Assembly: GCA_902605165.1 (NCBI GenBank)
Contig: CACLBJ010000001.1
Location: 186,001 to 250,000 of the forward strand
DNA: 64,000 bases
From: an uncultured SAR86 cluster bacterium
Lineage (GTDB): Bacteria > Pseudomonadota > Gammaproteobacteria > Magnimaribacterales > D2472
Direction: 5' to 3'
Position 1 is the first letter of the stretch. The number at the start of each line of letters is the position of its first letter. A program made the translations under genes and the position numbers. Below are positions 9,833 to 19,621 of this stretch, one piece after another. The notes below the pieces were generated by a model, which did no database searches, was not told the origin of the DNA, and worked only from the letters and a program-made list of their open reading frames with translations.

Positions 9833-10402
9833 ATGAAGATACCAACAAATCAATTTAGAACGGGAACAAAAATACTTCTTGATGGAGCGCCATGCTCGGT
9901 GCTAAGTCATGAGTTTCATAAGCCAGGAAAAGGTCAAGCAGTTGTAAGAATAAAATATAGAAATTTGTTATCAGGAAATGTTATTGAAAAAACTTTTAAA
10001 TCTAACGAAAGTGTAGAGCTTGCTGATGTTACTGTAAAAGAAATGGCATTTTTGTATAAAGATGAATCAAAATGGTACTTTATGGATAACAGTTCTTATG
10101 AACAAATAGAGCTGGATGAAAAGATTATGATTGATGCAAAAAAATGGCTTATTGGTGAGGAGCTTTGTGAAATAGTGCTTTGGAATGACTTAGCTATAGC
10201 AATTAGTGTTCCAAAAATTGTAAGTTTAAAGATTGAAACATCTGAACCTGGTGTAAAAGGAGATACGGTGTCCGGAGCTCAAAAACCAGCAGTTCTTGAA
10301 ACTGGAGTTTCAATTCAAGTCCCTCTTTTTGTTGAGGAAGGTGAAGTTGTTAAAGTGGATACTCGTTCATCAGAATATTTAGGAAGAGCGAATGATAACT
10401 GA
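9833..10402 (+). CDS. efp: Elongation factor P
   Basis: 189 aa; HEFHKPGKGQAVVRIKYRNLLSG, SGAQKPAVLETG, GEVVKVDTRSSEYLGRA. Confidence 0.97.
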   Translation: MKIPTNQFRTGTKILLDGAPCSVLSHEFHKPGKGQAVVRIKYRNLLSGNVIEKTFKSNESVELADVTVKEMAFLYKDESKWYFMDNSSYEQIELDEKIMIDAKKWLIGEELCEIVLWNDLAIAISVPKIVSLKIETSEPGVKGDTVSGAQKPAVLETGVSIQVPLFVEEGEVVKVDTRSSEYLGRANDN

Positions 10403-12089
10403 CGAAATACGGAATAAGATTCTAAGCCATATTGATAAGCACTTCTCTGAAGAAGAGGTTTCAGCAGCTTCTTCAAAGTTCCAGATAGAGATACCTGATA
10501 GTTCTGAGAAAGGTGATCTTACATGCAATATTGCTCTTATATTAGGCAATATTACTAAAAATAATCCTAAAGAAATTGGTCTTGAGATTGGAAATGTCTT
10601 AAAGGACATTAATTCAATAAGCTCTATTGAGGTTGCAGGCCCTGGATTTATTAATATCTTTCTTAATCACTCTGGGACTCTAAAAATAATTAAAGATATT
10701 CTTGATAAGAAAACTATTCGTAAGGCAGAGGATCCAAAAAGTATTCAAGTCGAATTCGTCTCAGCAAATCCAACCGGTCCACTTCATGTTGGCCATGGAA
10801 GAGGTGCTATTTATGGAGACGTAATTTCAAAGCTACTTGAAAGAAAAGGCCATAAAGTTCAAAAGGAGTACTATGTAAATGATGCAGGAAGACAAATAGA
10901 TATTCTAACGGCTAGTGTATATCTAAGAGCTATAAATCTAGAAGATAATATTTTTCCTGAGAGTGCTTACAAAGGAAAATACATTCAGGAAATTGCTAAG
11001 AATGCTAATTTACAGGAATCTGTAAGTGTTGATGATCTCTTCAATAATCTCCCCGAGGATGAGGAGGAGAAGATCGATGAGATTATCTTGCATCTCAAAT
11101 CTGCCAGCGAGAAAGACTGGCACTCAACTAAAAAAGTATCATTAGAGAGTGTTCTTTCTGCTATAGAGAAAGATCTGAAAGATTTTGGTGTAACTTTTGA
11201 TAACTGGTTCTTGGAATCCTCTCTTTTAGGCACTGATTCAAAGATTAGTGCGGCTGTTCAACAACTAGATACAAAAAGTCTAATAGATAGTCGAGATGGA
11301 AATATTTGGTTTAAGTCTTCCGATTTTGGTGATGATAAGGATAGAGTTTTAATAAGGGCAGATGGAAGACAAACTTACTTCGCTTCTGATGTTGCTTATC
11401 ACAAGGATAAATTAGATAGAGGCTTTGATGAGATTATAAATATTTGGGGCTCTGATCATCATGGATATATTAAGAGAGTTGAAGCATCTCTAGAGGGCCT
11501 TGGCTATGATAAAAATAAACTTTCTGTGAAGCTGGTTCAGTTTGCAAATCTAATTAAAGGCGGTTTACCTGTAAAGATGTCCACAAGAAGTGGAGAATTT
11601 TACTCTCTTGAGGACTTATTGAGTGATGTTGGTTCTGATGTTGCTAGATTCTATTATCTCTCAAAACAAACTGATCAGCATTTGGATTTTGATCTAGACT
11701 TAGCAGTCTCTAGCAAAAAAGAGAATATGTACTACTACATTCAATATGCACATGCCAGAATATGCTCGCTTGAAAAAAAAGCTGGTCTAAAAAAATTTCC
11801 AGCAGAAAATATTTCTGAAGATCATGTAGATATTTGTTCTAATCTTATTCATGAGATCTCAAAATATCCAAATGTACTTGAGAAAACTTGCAACAACCTT
11901 TCACCACATTTATTAATCTTTTATCTAAAAGATTTAGCTTCAATTTTTCATAATTTTTACAACGACAACAAGATATTAGACAAGTCAGAATCTGAAAAAC
12001 TAACTATTCTTGCGGTTACACATGCTGCAAAGGAAATAATAGCGGATAGTCTTAGCTTGTTAGGTGTTAAAGCATTAGAAGAAATGTAA
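10392..12089 (+). CDS. argS: Arginyl-tRNA synthetase
   Basis: 565 aa; VEFVSANPTGPLHVGHGRGAIYGD (class I HIGH-like), VKMSTRSGEFYSLEDLL. Confidence 0.97.
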   Translation: MITDEIRNKILSHIDKHFSEEEVSAASSKFQIEIPDSSEKGDLTCNIALILGNITKNNPKEIGLEIGNVLKDINSISSIEVAGPGFINIFLNHSGTLKIIKDILDKKTIRKAEDPKSIQVEFVSANPTGPLHVGHGRGAIYGDVISKLLERKGHKVQKEYYVNDAGRQIDILTASVYLRAINLEDNIFPESAYKGKYIQEIAKNANLQESVSVDDLFNNLPEDEEEKIDEIILHLKSASEKDWHSTKKVSLESVLSAIEKDLKDFGVTFDNWFLESSLLGTDSKISAAVQQLDTKSLIDSRDGNIWFKSSDFGDDKDRVLIRADGRQTYFASDVAYHKDKLDRGFDEIINIWGSDHHGYIKRVEASLEGLGYDKNKLSVKLVQFANLIKGGLPVKMSTRSGEFYSLEDLLSDVGSDVARFYYLSKQTDQHLDFDLDLAVSSKKENMYYYIQYAHARICSLEKKAGLKKFPAENISEDHVDICSNLIHEISKYPNVLEKTCNNLSPHLLIFYLKDLASIFHNFYNDNKILDKSESEKLTILAVTHAAKEIIADSLSLLGVKALEEM

Positions 12090-12608
12090 ATGAAAGATTT
12101 CGCACAACAAAAAAAAGATATAAAGAAAAATAAAAGTGTTTCAAGCAGAAAAAGTGGTAGATCGCCAGTTCCTATAAAGCTCATTTTAGCTTTGATGGTT
12201 TTTCCATTCGTATTTCTTATGGGCTCTGGGCTATTCTTTAATACAGAGTCTGAGATTTATACAGTAGAAAAAACAGCAAATGATATTACTTTCACATTTG
12301 AGCAAGACCTCAAAGATGAAAATATATACCTTGAGCTAGAGAAGATTTATGAAGAGGCAACTTGTGAATCTTATCTTCAGATTGAAGCCTATGGTAAAAA
12401 GATATTTGCAGAAGAAACTTTAAATAAAATGGAAGAGTTAGGTTTTGAGCCCTACTTAGAGGAGGTAACATCTAAAAACTTTAATGGAATACTTTTCAGA
12501 GTAATGATTGGCCCCATGCAAAGCATCTCTGATACAAATAATGCCAGAGAAACTCTTATAAGAGCTGATTTTCTTCCTCTTCTAAGAACAAAATGTGTTC
12601 AAATATGA
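12090..12608 (+). CDS. SPOR-domain membrane protein
   Basis: 172 aa; basic N-terminus, single TM, C-terminal SPOR-like YLQIEAYGKKIFAEETLNKMEELGFEPYLEE; downstream of argS. Confidence 0.75.
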   Translation: MKDFAQQKKDIKKNKSVSSRKSGRSPVPIKLILALMVFPFVFLMGSGLFFNTESEIYTVEKTANDITFTFEQDLKDENIYLELEKIYEEATCESYLQIEAYGKKIFAEETLNKMEELGFEPYLEEVTSKNFNGILFRVMIGPMQSISDTNNARETLIRADFLPLLRTKCVQI

Positions 12609-13279
12609 CGAAACCTTTTGCTGATTTCAAAGAAGATCTAAGGTTCTTTTGTAGTGAGAATGCAATCGATAATGACAAAATATCTGTTGTTGGTGTCTCC
12701 AAAAAAAAGAGCTTAGAAGATATATTGGAACTTTATAAGCTTGGTCTTAGAGATTTTGGTGAGAATTATGCTCAAGAACTTAATGAAAAATCTTTGGCCC
12801 TTAATTCAGAAAACATAAGATGGCATTTTATTGGTCCCATCCAAACCAATAAGATTGGTTTAATTGTAAAAAATTCTTATCTTGTTCATTCGGTTGATAG
12901 AGAAAAAGTAGTTAAAAAAATGGATCTTGAATCAAAAAAGATTAATAAAATACAAAAAGTGTTGGTTCAAGTAAATATTAGTGGGGAAGCCTCTAAATCT
13001 GGAATCTCCTCTGGTGATGTTGGAGAGTTTGTAGATTTTGTTGATAGCTTTGATAACTTAGAGCTTATTGGGCTAATGTTTATGCCAAATATTAACCAGG
13101 ATAAATCTTCACATATCAAAGAAATAATAGATTCTGTTGCTTTGTTTGAAAGTATGAAATCAAAAAAAAGAAATATAAAAGTTCTATCTTTGGGAACTTC
13201 ATCTGACTATAAAGAATGCATTAAAGAAGGGTCAAACCTCATAAGAGTTGGAGAAATTCTCTTTGGTCCTCGGCTTTGA
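12605..13279 (+). CDS. YggS/PROSC family PLP-homeostasis protein
   Basis: VVGVSKKK, LRDFGENYAQEL, WHFIGPIQTNK, LSLGTSSDY. ATG at 12605 overlaps the previous stop as ATGA. Confidence 0.92.
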   Translation: MTKPFADFKEDLRFFCSENAIDNDKISVVGVSKKKSLEDILELYKLGLRDFGENYAQELNEKSLALNSENIRWHFIGPIQTNKIGLIVKNSYLVHSVDREKVVKKMDLESKKINKIQKVLVQVNISGEASKSGISSGDVGEFVDFVDSFDNLELIGLMFMPNINQDKSSHIKEIIDSVALFESMKSKKRNIKVLSLGTSSDYKECIKEGSNLIRVGEILFGPRL

Positions 13280-13295
13280 TTTATAATTCAATCTT

Positions 13296-13817
13296 ATGAA
13301 TAGTAGTTTGTTTTCTTTCCTAGAGCTTGTAAGTACAGGCCTAATGTTTATTGCTGTAATTTATTCTATTTTTTCTATATTCAAAGTTAATTATTTCAAT
13401 CCCATAGTTCAAATATTCGTTAAGATTGTAGATCCATTTACAAAAGTCTTTTTCGGGGTCAATAAATCTATATCAGGATTGATTGTCGCAATAGTTTTTA
13501 AGTTTTTAGGACTCTTAAGTTATGTGTCCAGTTATAGTTATATTCTGCTTATTTCTATAAGTTTTTTTGAGGTTCTTATCGTATTCTTTAAGATACTTTT
13601 TTACTTTGTTATTGCTGGTGTTGTTAAGAGTTGGGTTGCTCCATTTTCTGAAAATGATATGTGGAAGATTGTTGAGGAAGTTTCTAATAAAATTCTTGAT
13701 CCAATAAGAAAATTTATTCCAGCTATCGGTGGCTTAGATTTCTCTCCTATCTTTGCATTTATTTTACTTAATTCCATAAATGTTTTTCTGGCACAGCTTG
13801 CTGTTTCTATTCTCTAA
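13296..13817 (+). CDS. YggT family membrane protein
   Basis: 173 aa, four TM, duplicated IFKVNYFNPIVQIFVKIVDPF / ISNKILDPIRKFIPAIGGLDFSPIFAF; downstream of yggS. Confidence 0.85.
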   Translation: MNSSLFSFLELVSTGLMFIAVIYSIFSIFKVNYFNPIVQIFVKIVDPFTKVFFGVNKSISGLIVAIVFKFLGLLSYVSSYSYILLISISFFEVLIVFFKILFYFVIAGVVKSWVAPFSENDMWKIVEEVSNKILDPIRKFIPAIGGLDFSPIFAFILLNSINVFLAQLAVSIL

Positions 13818-14906
13818 ATGATTGTAGAAACAAAAAAAATACTTATTGATTCTAAATTAGAATTTGCTTCGGGAGAGGCTCTTGAAAGCTTTGAGTTAAT
13901 GACAGATTTTTATGGGGAGCTAAATGAGAAAAAAGATAATGCAGTCCTTGTGTGTCATGCATTCTCTGGAAGTCATCATGCTGCAGGAAAAAGGGATAGC
14001 AACATTGGTTGGTGGGATGAATTCATTGGTCCAGACAAAACAATAGATACAAATCGTTTCTTTGTGATCTCCGTAAACAATCTTGGAAGTTGTTTTGGTT
14101 CAAGTGGCCCACTTAGTAAAGATAAAAATGGGGAGAGGTTTAATAATAATTTTCCTCAGCTCGAGGTTATTGATTGGGTTGAATCTCAAAAAATGCTTGC
14201 CGATAAATTAGGAATAAAAAAGTGGCATTTAGTTATTGGTGGAAGTTTAGGCGGAATGCAGTCGCTTCAATGGGCTGTAAGTTATCCTAAAATGGTAAAA
14301 AAAGTTGGCATTCTTGCCTCTGCAGCTAAAACAAGCTCTCAAAATATTGCTTTGAACGAGGTTGAGAGAGAAGTTATAAGGAAAGATAGTGATTTTCATG
14401 GCGGAAAATATCTCGAATTTAACAAATCTCCAGTTAAAGGCCTTAAGGCTGCAAGGATGCTTGGTCATATAACTTATTTATCTGCTAAAAACATGGATCA
14501 GCGCTTTGGAAGAAAGTTACAAAACACTAATTCCAAAATAGCTGAAGATATTGATTTTGAAATTGAGAACTATCTTCAATACAAGGGAGGAAAGTTTGCA
14601 GAATCATTTGATGCTAATTCATATATTCTTTTAACAAAAGTTATGGATAAATTTGACATTGCTCATGGGTATGACAACAGTCTTGAAGTTGCTCTTGAAA
14701 ACATTGATGCCGAAGTTCTAGTTGTATCATTTACCTCAGATTGGATGTTCCCTTCAAGCAATGGAAAAGAGATATGTTTGGCATCAATCAAAGCGAATAA
14801 AAAATGTTCATATATTGAATTAGAAGGAGAGCATGGTCATGATAGCTTCCTTTATCCAAATGAAGATTACCAAAATGCTATAAAAAACTTTATCGAATCA
14901 AAATGA
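13818..14906 (+). CDS. metX: Homoserine O-acyltransferase (alpha/beta hydrolase)
   Basis: VCHAFSGSHHAAG, GSLGGMQSLQWAVSYP nucleophile elbow; followed by metW. Confidence 0.92.
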   Translation: MIVETKKILIDSKLEFASGEALESFELMTDFYGELNEKKDNAVLVCHAFSGSHHAAGKRDSNIGWWDEFIGPDKTIDTNRFFVISVNNLGSCFGSSGPLSKDKNGERFNNNFPQLEVIDWVESQKMLADKLGIKKWHLVIGGSLGGMQSLQWAVSYPKMVKKVGILASAAKTSSQNIALNEVEREVIRKDSDFHGGKYLEFNKSPVKGLKAARMLGHITYLSAKNMDQRFGRKLQNTNSKIAEDIDFEIENYLQYKGGKFAESFDANSYILLTKVMDKFDIAHGYDNSLEVALENIDAEVLVVSFTSDWMFPSSNGKEICLASIKANKKCSYIELEGEHGHDSFLYPNEDYQNAIKNFIESK

Positions 14907-15496
14907 AATCAGATTTTAAGAGAATAATTGAAAAATGGATTCCGCAAAATACTAAAGTGCTTGACTTAGGCTGTGGTGATGGAGATCTTTTGGAACACCT
15001 TAAAAATTCGAAAAATGTTAATGGTTTTGGTATTGAAATAGATATTTCTAAAGCTAATGAGTGTCTTAGAAGAAATATCCCAGTTATGCAGTGTGATATT
15101 GATGAGGGTATTAGAGAGTTCAATGATTTAGACTTCGATGTAACGATAATGGCGAATTCAATTCAGTGTCTTAAAAATCCTAATATAGCTCTTCAAAATA
15201 TCCTTAATATCTCTAGTAAATGTATTGTTACTCTTCCCAACTTTGCTCACTGGTCCTGCAGATTAGATTTATTTTTAGGAAAGATGCCAGTTACAAAGAA
15301 TCTTCCAGTGCCTTGGTATGAAACTAAGAATATTCATTTGTGCACTATTAAAGACTTCGAAGAACTTTGTAAGGAGTTAGATTTGTTTGTAATCGAGAAA
15401 TTATATTTAAACAACAGCTTCAAGGAGAGTCCTTTAACAAAATTATTACCTAATCTTTTTGCTGCCGAAGGTGTGTACTTAATTGAAAGGAAATAA
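14903..15496 (+). CDS. metW: Methionine biosynthesis protein MetW
   Basis: VLDLGCGDGDLLEHL, LPNFAHWSCRLDLFLGKMPVTKNLPVPWYETKNIHLCTIKDFEEL. Confidence 0.95.
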   Translation: MKSDFKRIIEKWIPQNTKVLDLGCGDGDLLEHLKNSKNVNGFGIEIDISKANECLRRNIPVMQCDIDEGIREFNDLDFDVTIMANSIQCLKNPNIALQNILNISSKCIVTLPNFAHWSCRLDLFLGKMPVTKNLPVPWYETKNIHLCTIKDFEELCKELDLFVIEKLYLNNSFKESPLTKLLPNLFAAEGVYLIERK

Positions 15497-16076
15497 ATTA
15501 ATTATAGCCTCCTCCAATAAGGGGAAAATTAGCGAATTCCAAAAGATTCTTCCGCATTTTGAATGTATTCCTCAATCAGCTTTTAATATTTGTGATGTTG
15601 AAGAAACAGGAAAAGATTTTGAAGAGAACGCTATTCTGAAAGCCAAAAATGCATTTTTGGAGACAAATATTCCTTGTATTGGTGATGACTCAGGTTTGAT
15701 CGTCCCTGCAATTAATAATGAGCCTGGCCTTTATTCGGCTAGATATGCAGGAGTTAATGCAACAGATAGCGATAATAGAAATAAACTTATATCCAAACTA
15801 AAAGATGGAAAGCTTGAATCAACTTATGCGTATTTTTTTTGTTGCATTATTGCTGTGGGGATAAAAAGTCAAAATGAGATTATAGTTTGTACTGGAAAAG
15901 TTGAGGGTGAGGTCAAAACTATAGAGAGAGGTAAAAAAGGTTTTGGTTATGATCCAATGTTTTATCCTAGAGGATATTCTGAGTCCTTCGCGGAACTTAA
16001 TTCTCTAGAAAAGAATAAAATAAGTCATAGAGGTCTAGCTCTAAAAAAACTTATGGAAGAATTAAATAAGACTTAA
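15483..16076 (+). CDS. rdgB: RdgB/HAM1 family dITP/XTP pyrophosphatase
   Basis: TTG start; IIASSNKGKISEF, GDDSGLIVPAINNEPGLYSARYAG, GFGYDPMFYP, KNKISHRGLAL. Confidence 0.95.
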   Translation: MKGNKLIIASSNKGKISEFQKILPHFECIPQSAFNICDVEETGKDFEENAILKAKNAFLETNIPCIGDDSGLIVPAINNEPGLYSARYAGVNATDSDNRNKLISKLKDGKLESTYAYFFCCIIAVGIKSQNEIIVCTGKVEGEVKTIERGKKGFGYDPMFYPRGYSESFAELNSLEKNKISHRGLALKKLMEELNKT

Positions 16077-16706
16077 TTTGAAGCTATATATTTCTCGTCC
16101 TTCATTGATTCCTTTTTTTTGAAACTTAGAAAACTCTCTCCCAGGTATTTGCTTTATAGTCTCAACAGAAAACTTATCTTCAAAATCTCTTAATACATCT
16201 TGTATATGTTCAGCATAGTTTTTCCAATCTGTAGAAAGAAAAAGGAGTGAATTTGGTTTCAAGCATGCTTGAATGCGTGCAAAAAATTCTTTATTTAAAA
16301 GTCTTCTTTTGTGATGTCTGTCTTTTGGCCATGGGTCAGGACAAATAATATAAACTTCATCAAATCTAAAACCCTCTTCTTCAAAAATAAGATCTCTTAT
16401 ATCTCCTTCATGAATGCATATATTTTCTAGTGAATGCTCTCTAATTTTCCCAATTAAATTCCCAATTCCAGATTTGTACACTTCAGATGCTAAAAATAAT
16501 GTATTGTTTTTTTCTTTTGCAAAGGAAAAGAAATCTTCTCCGTTACCAAAACCTATTTCAAGTGCAATTTTATCGAATGATGGATTGTCATTTAGAGTAT
16601 TAGGATGTTTCAACGAATAATCTGCTAAAAAACTTAGATTTTTTTCTTGAAGCTTTGTTATTCTTCCTTTTCTTCTAGCAAAGCTTGGTAGAAAGTTATA
16701 TCTCAA
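16062..16706 (-). CDS. trmB: tRNA (guanine-N7-)-methyltransferase
   Basis: LEIGFGNGEDF, CPDPWPKDRHHKRRLLNKEFF. Confidence 0.95.
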   Translation of the reverse strand: MRYNFLPSFARRKGRITKLQEKNLSFLADYSLKHPNTLNDNPSFDKIALEIGFGNGEDFFSFAKEKNNTLFLASEVYKSGIGNLIGKIREHSLENICIHEGDIRDLIFEEEGFRFDEVYIICPDPWPKDRHHKRRLLNKEFFARIQACLKPNSLLFLSTDWKNYAEHIQDVLRDFEDKFSVETIKQIPGREFSKFQKKGINEGREIYSFKLSLI

Positions 16707-17504
16707 CTACTTTATCACTCCATCATCAGGAGACGATTTCGATGCATATAGTCTCTTCTGCATTCTTCCGGCCAAGAATGCTTCTCTACCTGACTCAATT
16801 GCTTTTTTCATAGCTGAGGCCATGAGAATTGGATTTTTGGCTTCGGCTATCGCTGTATTCATTAATACACCATCGCATCCTAGCTCCATTGCTATAGCTG
16901 CATCCGAAGCAGTTCCTACTCCTGCATCAACTATTATTGGTTTATTTGAGTTCTCCAAAATTATCTCTATATTGTATGGGTTTGTTATTCCTAATCCTGA
17001 ACCAATGGGAGCTGCTAAAGGCATTATTGAAACACATCCAATGTCATCAAGCTCTTTACATAATATTGGATCATCGGTGCAATAAACCATTACTTCAAAA
17101 TTATCTTCAACCAACACTTTTGCAGCTTCAAGTGTTTGGGTCATATTTGGAAATAGAGTTCTTTCATCCCCAAGAACCTCTAATTTGACTAGATTATGGC
17201 CATCTAATAGCTCCCTTGCTAGATTGCAAGTTCGAACCGCATCATCCACACTATAGCAGCCTGCTGTATTGGGAAGAATTATAAATTCTTCAGGATTTAA
17301 GAAATTAAGAAGGTTTGGTTCATCTTTGTTTTGGCCAATATTGGTTCTTCTAATTGCAACAGTAACTACATGCGCTCCAGATGCAACTATTGCGGCTTGT
17401 GTTTCTTGGAAATCTTTATATTTTCCTGTGCCAACCAAGAGCCTGGACGAGAATTCTCTAGAACCGATAACCAGCTTATCCAATTTATCCTCCGCCAACG
17501 GCAA
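16707..17504 (-). CDS. thiG: Thiazole synthase
   Basis: [51 protein letters not shown]. Confidence 0.96.
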   Translation of the reverse strand: MPLAEDKLDKLVIGSREFSSRLLVGTGKYKDFQETQAAIVASGAHVVTVAIRRTNIGQNKDEPNLLNFLNPEEFIILPNTAGCYSVDDAVRTCNLARELLDGHNLVKLEVLGDERTLFPNMTQTLEAAKVLVEDNFEVMVYCTDDPILCKELDDIGCVSIMPLAAPIGSGLGITNPYNIEIILENSNKPIIVDAGVGTASDAAIAMELGCDGVLMNTAIAEAKNPILMASAMKKAIESGREAFLAGRMQKRLYASKSSPDDGVIK

Positions 17505-17697
17505 TAACTATTTCAACAACGTCTTTGTCATTGAGAGTATAGTTATCAATCTGAGATTTTGGAACAATCTCTCGATTTATTTCTACAGCGAATCTTGCTT
17601 CCTGGAGATTTAAACTATCTACAAGTTCTTTGAGGGAGTTCGATTTTAGGAGGATTTCTGAGCCGTTAAGGATAATGCCTATTGTTTTAGCATTCAC
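17485..17697 (-). CDS. thiS: Sulfur carrier protein ThiS
   Basis: 70 aa, ubiquitin-like, C-terminal VIAVGGG; overlaps thiG. Confidence 0.92.
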   Translation of the reverse strand: MNAKTIGIILNGSEILLKSNSLKELVDSLNLQEARFAVEINREIVPKSQIDNYTLNDKDVVEIVIAVGGG

Positions 17698-18557
17698 AAA
17701 GCATCAGACATAGAGCTTCTTAATTTTTTAAGAGCACCACTTTCGATCTGTCTAACCCTTTCAGCAGAAATTTCATACTCTTCTGCTAACTCATGGAGCG
17801 TAACTTTAGAGTCAGATAAATATCTCCTTCTTATAATATCTTTGCTTCTGTCATCAAGGCCTTTGAGAGCATCTAAAAGCTCAGCATTATTAAATGCCAT
17901 TGTTTGTTCTGCTTCTACTTGGTCTTCAGGGTTAAAACTATTATCTTCTAGATATTGTGATGGCGCCATTATTTGATCGTCACCGTCACCTGTATTTACA
18001 GGAGCATCGAATGATGAATCATTTGAAGATAGTCTATTTTCCATATGCAAAACATCTTTGACTTGGACATTTAGATCTTCAGCTATTTTTTCTGCTTCAT
18101 CTTTAGTAAGCCATTCCAGTGACTTTTTCTTACTTCTTAGATTGAAGAATAATTTTCTTTGAGCTTTGGTAGTAGCTATTTTTACTAGTCTCCAATTTTT
18201 AAGTATGTATTCATGGATTTCAGCTTTTATCCAGTGGACTGCAAAAGAAACAAGTTTTACGCCTCTATTAGGGTCAAATCTATCAACAGCTTTCATAAGA
18301 CCAACATTACCTTCTTGGATAATGTCGCCTATTGGCAAACCATAGCCTTGATATGATCTTGCAATATGAACTACAAAACGAAGATGTGAAATAACCAATT
18401 GCCTTGCAGCTTCAAGATCATCATTATCATAAAGCTTATGTGCAATTTCTTTCTCTTGCTCAGGCGTTAGAATTGGTATTGAGTGCACACAAGCTAGGTA
18501 AGACTCTATATCTTTGCCTGGTGTTGTTAGCTCAATTTTCTGTAAATCAGTACCCAT
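17694..18557 (-). CDS. rpoH: RNA polymerase sigma-32 factor
   Basis: VISHLRFVVHIARSYQGYGLPIGDIIQEGNVGLMKAVDRFDPNRGVKLVSFAVHWIKAEIHEYILKNWRLVKIATTKAQRKLFFNLR. Confidence 0.96.
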   Translation of the reverse strand: MGTDLQKIELTTPGKDIESYLACVHSIPILTPEQEKEIAHKLYDNDDLEAARQLVISHLRFVVHIARSYQGYGLPIGDIIQEGNVGLMKAVDRFDPNRGVKLVSFAVHWIKAEIHEYILKNWRLVKIATTKAQRKLFFNLRSKKKSLEWLTKDEAEKIAEDLNVQVKDVLHMENRLSSNDSSFDAPVNTGDGDDQIMAPSQYLEDNSFNPEDQVEAEQTMAFNNAELLDALKGLDDRSKDIIRRRYLSDSKVTLHELAEEYEISAERVRQIESGALKKLRSSMSDAL

Positions 18558-18608
18558 TATAATTTGCGTTTATAATACATTATACATAAATATTATGTAG
18601 ACCTTAAA

Positions 18609-19397
18609 TTATAGCAATTTTTTTACATAATCTTCCACTTTTTGACTATAAGCCCGTCTGATAAGTTCATTTCTGTATGCAATAAACGGTGGATTGAGTA
18701 TGTTTTTCTTGGAGTATTTGAGTTTTTCAAAGTCCTCTAGATTGAGTATCGAACCCCCATAAGATGCAAGAACAGCATCTGCGGCAGCAATATCCCACTC
18801 AGAAGTTGGTCCAAATCTTGGGTAGATATCTGCTTCATCGTCACATAAAGCACAAATCTTTAATGAGCTGCCCTTTTCAACAAGCTCATAATCTATTTCA
18901 GAGTCTTGAAGAAATTTTAAGAACATTGTATCTGCTTCTCTTTTATGACTTCTGCTCATAACAATCCTCAGTGGTGCTGCTTTTTCAGCCTTTGTTTGGG
19001 AAACTGTATCAAGGCTTGTCCAAATCTTCATATCAGTTGGCCTTTGAACAAGCCCAAAAATACTTCGGTGCTCATAAATAAAAGATATATTTACTGAAAA
19101 GTCTCCATTTCTATTAATAAATTCTTTAGTTCCATCAAGTGGATCTATTAACCAGTAGCTATCTTCATAGGAAATATTGTTTTCGAAGGTCTCTTCAGAA
19201 ACAGCCTGAGTTTCAGGAGTTATTCTTTTTAGTCCTTCAATAATTATATTGTTTGATGATTCATCCGCTAGTGTTAAGGGAGATCCATCATCTTTATTTT
19301 TATGTGAAAAATCAGAATTATAAATATCCATTATCGAGGAACTGGCTTTTGAAGAAATATCTATTAAGTCTGGTAAGAGTTTATTGAAATCTAGCAT
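18609..19397 (-). CDS. cysQ: 3'(2'),5'-bisphosphate nucleotidase (inositol monophosphatase superfamily)
   Basis: YWLIDPLDGTKEFINRNGDFSVNIS, GPTSEWDIAAADAVL. ORF runs to 19427; preferred start MLDFNKLL at 19397. Confidence 0.9.
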   Translation of the reverse strand: MLDFNKLLPDLIDISSKASSSIMDIYNSDFSHKNKDDGSPLTLADESSNNIIIEGLKRITPETQAVSEETFENNISYEDSYWLIDPLDGTKEFINRNGDFSVNISFIYEHRSIFGLVQRPTDMKIWTSLDTVSQTKAEKAAPLRIVMSRSHKREADTMFLKFLQDSEIDYELVEKGSSLKICALCDDEADIYPRFGPTSEWDIAAADAVLASYGGSILNLEDFEKLKYSKKNILNPPFIAYRNELIRRAYSQKVEDYVKKLL

Positions 19398-19462
19398 TTT
19401 TAATTTTTTTTTGATTATAAGGATCATTTACTTATAATTACAGTTTCCAACTAATATAAATA

Positions 19463-19621
19463 ATGAATCAAAAACTTTTAGAAAATTTAGAATTTGTTCA
19501 CAGCAGACTTAAGTGGCTGAGCAAAGATAGAAAAATTGTACTGCCTCACCATAAAACATTTGATCTTGTGGATGAGTTAATGGATAAAGTCTCAGAGTCA
19601 ATAGATATTGCAAAGAAATGA
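19463..19621 (+). CDS. Small hypothetical protein (52 aa)
   Basis: ATG..TGA reading MNQKLLENLEFVHSRLKWLSKDRKIVLPHHKTFDLVDELMDKVSESIDIAKK*. Its stop overlaps the ATG of the next gene (ATGA). Below the supplied ORF-track size cutoff. Confidence 0.55.
   Translation: MNQKLLENLEFVHSRLKWLSKDRKIVLPHHKTFDLVDELMDKVSESIDIAKK

Noticed and set aside
17269-17613. 114-aa + strand ORF across thiG/thiS
   Set aside because: Opposite two well-supported overlapping genes; no independent support.
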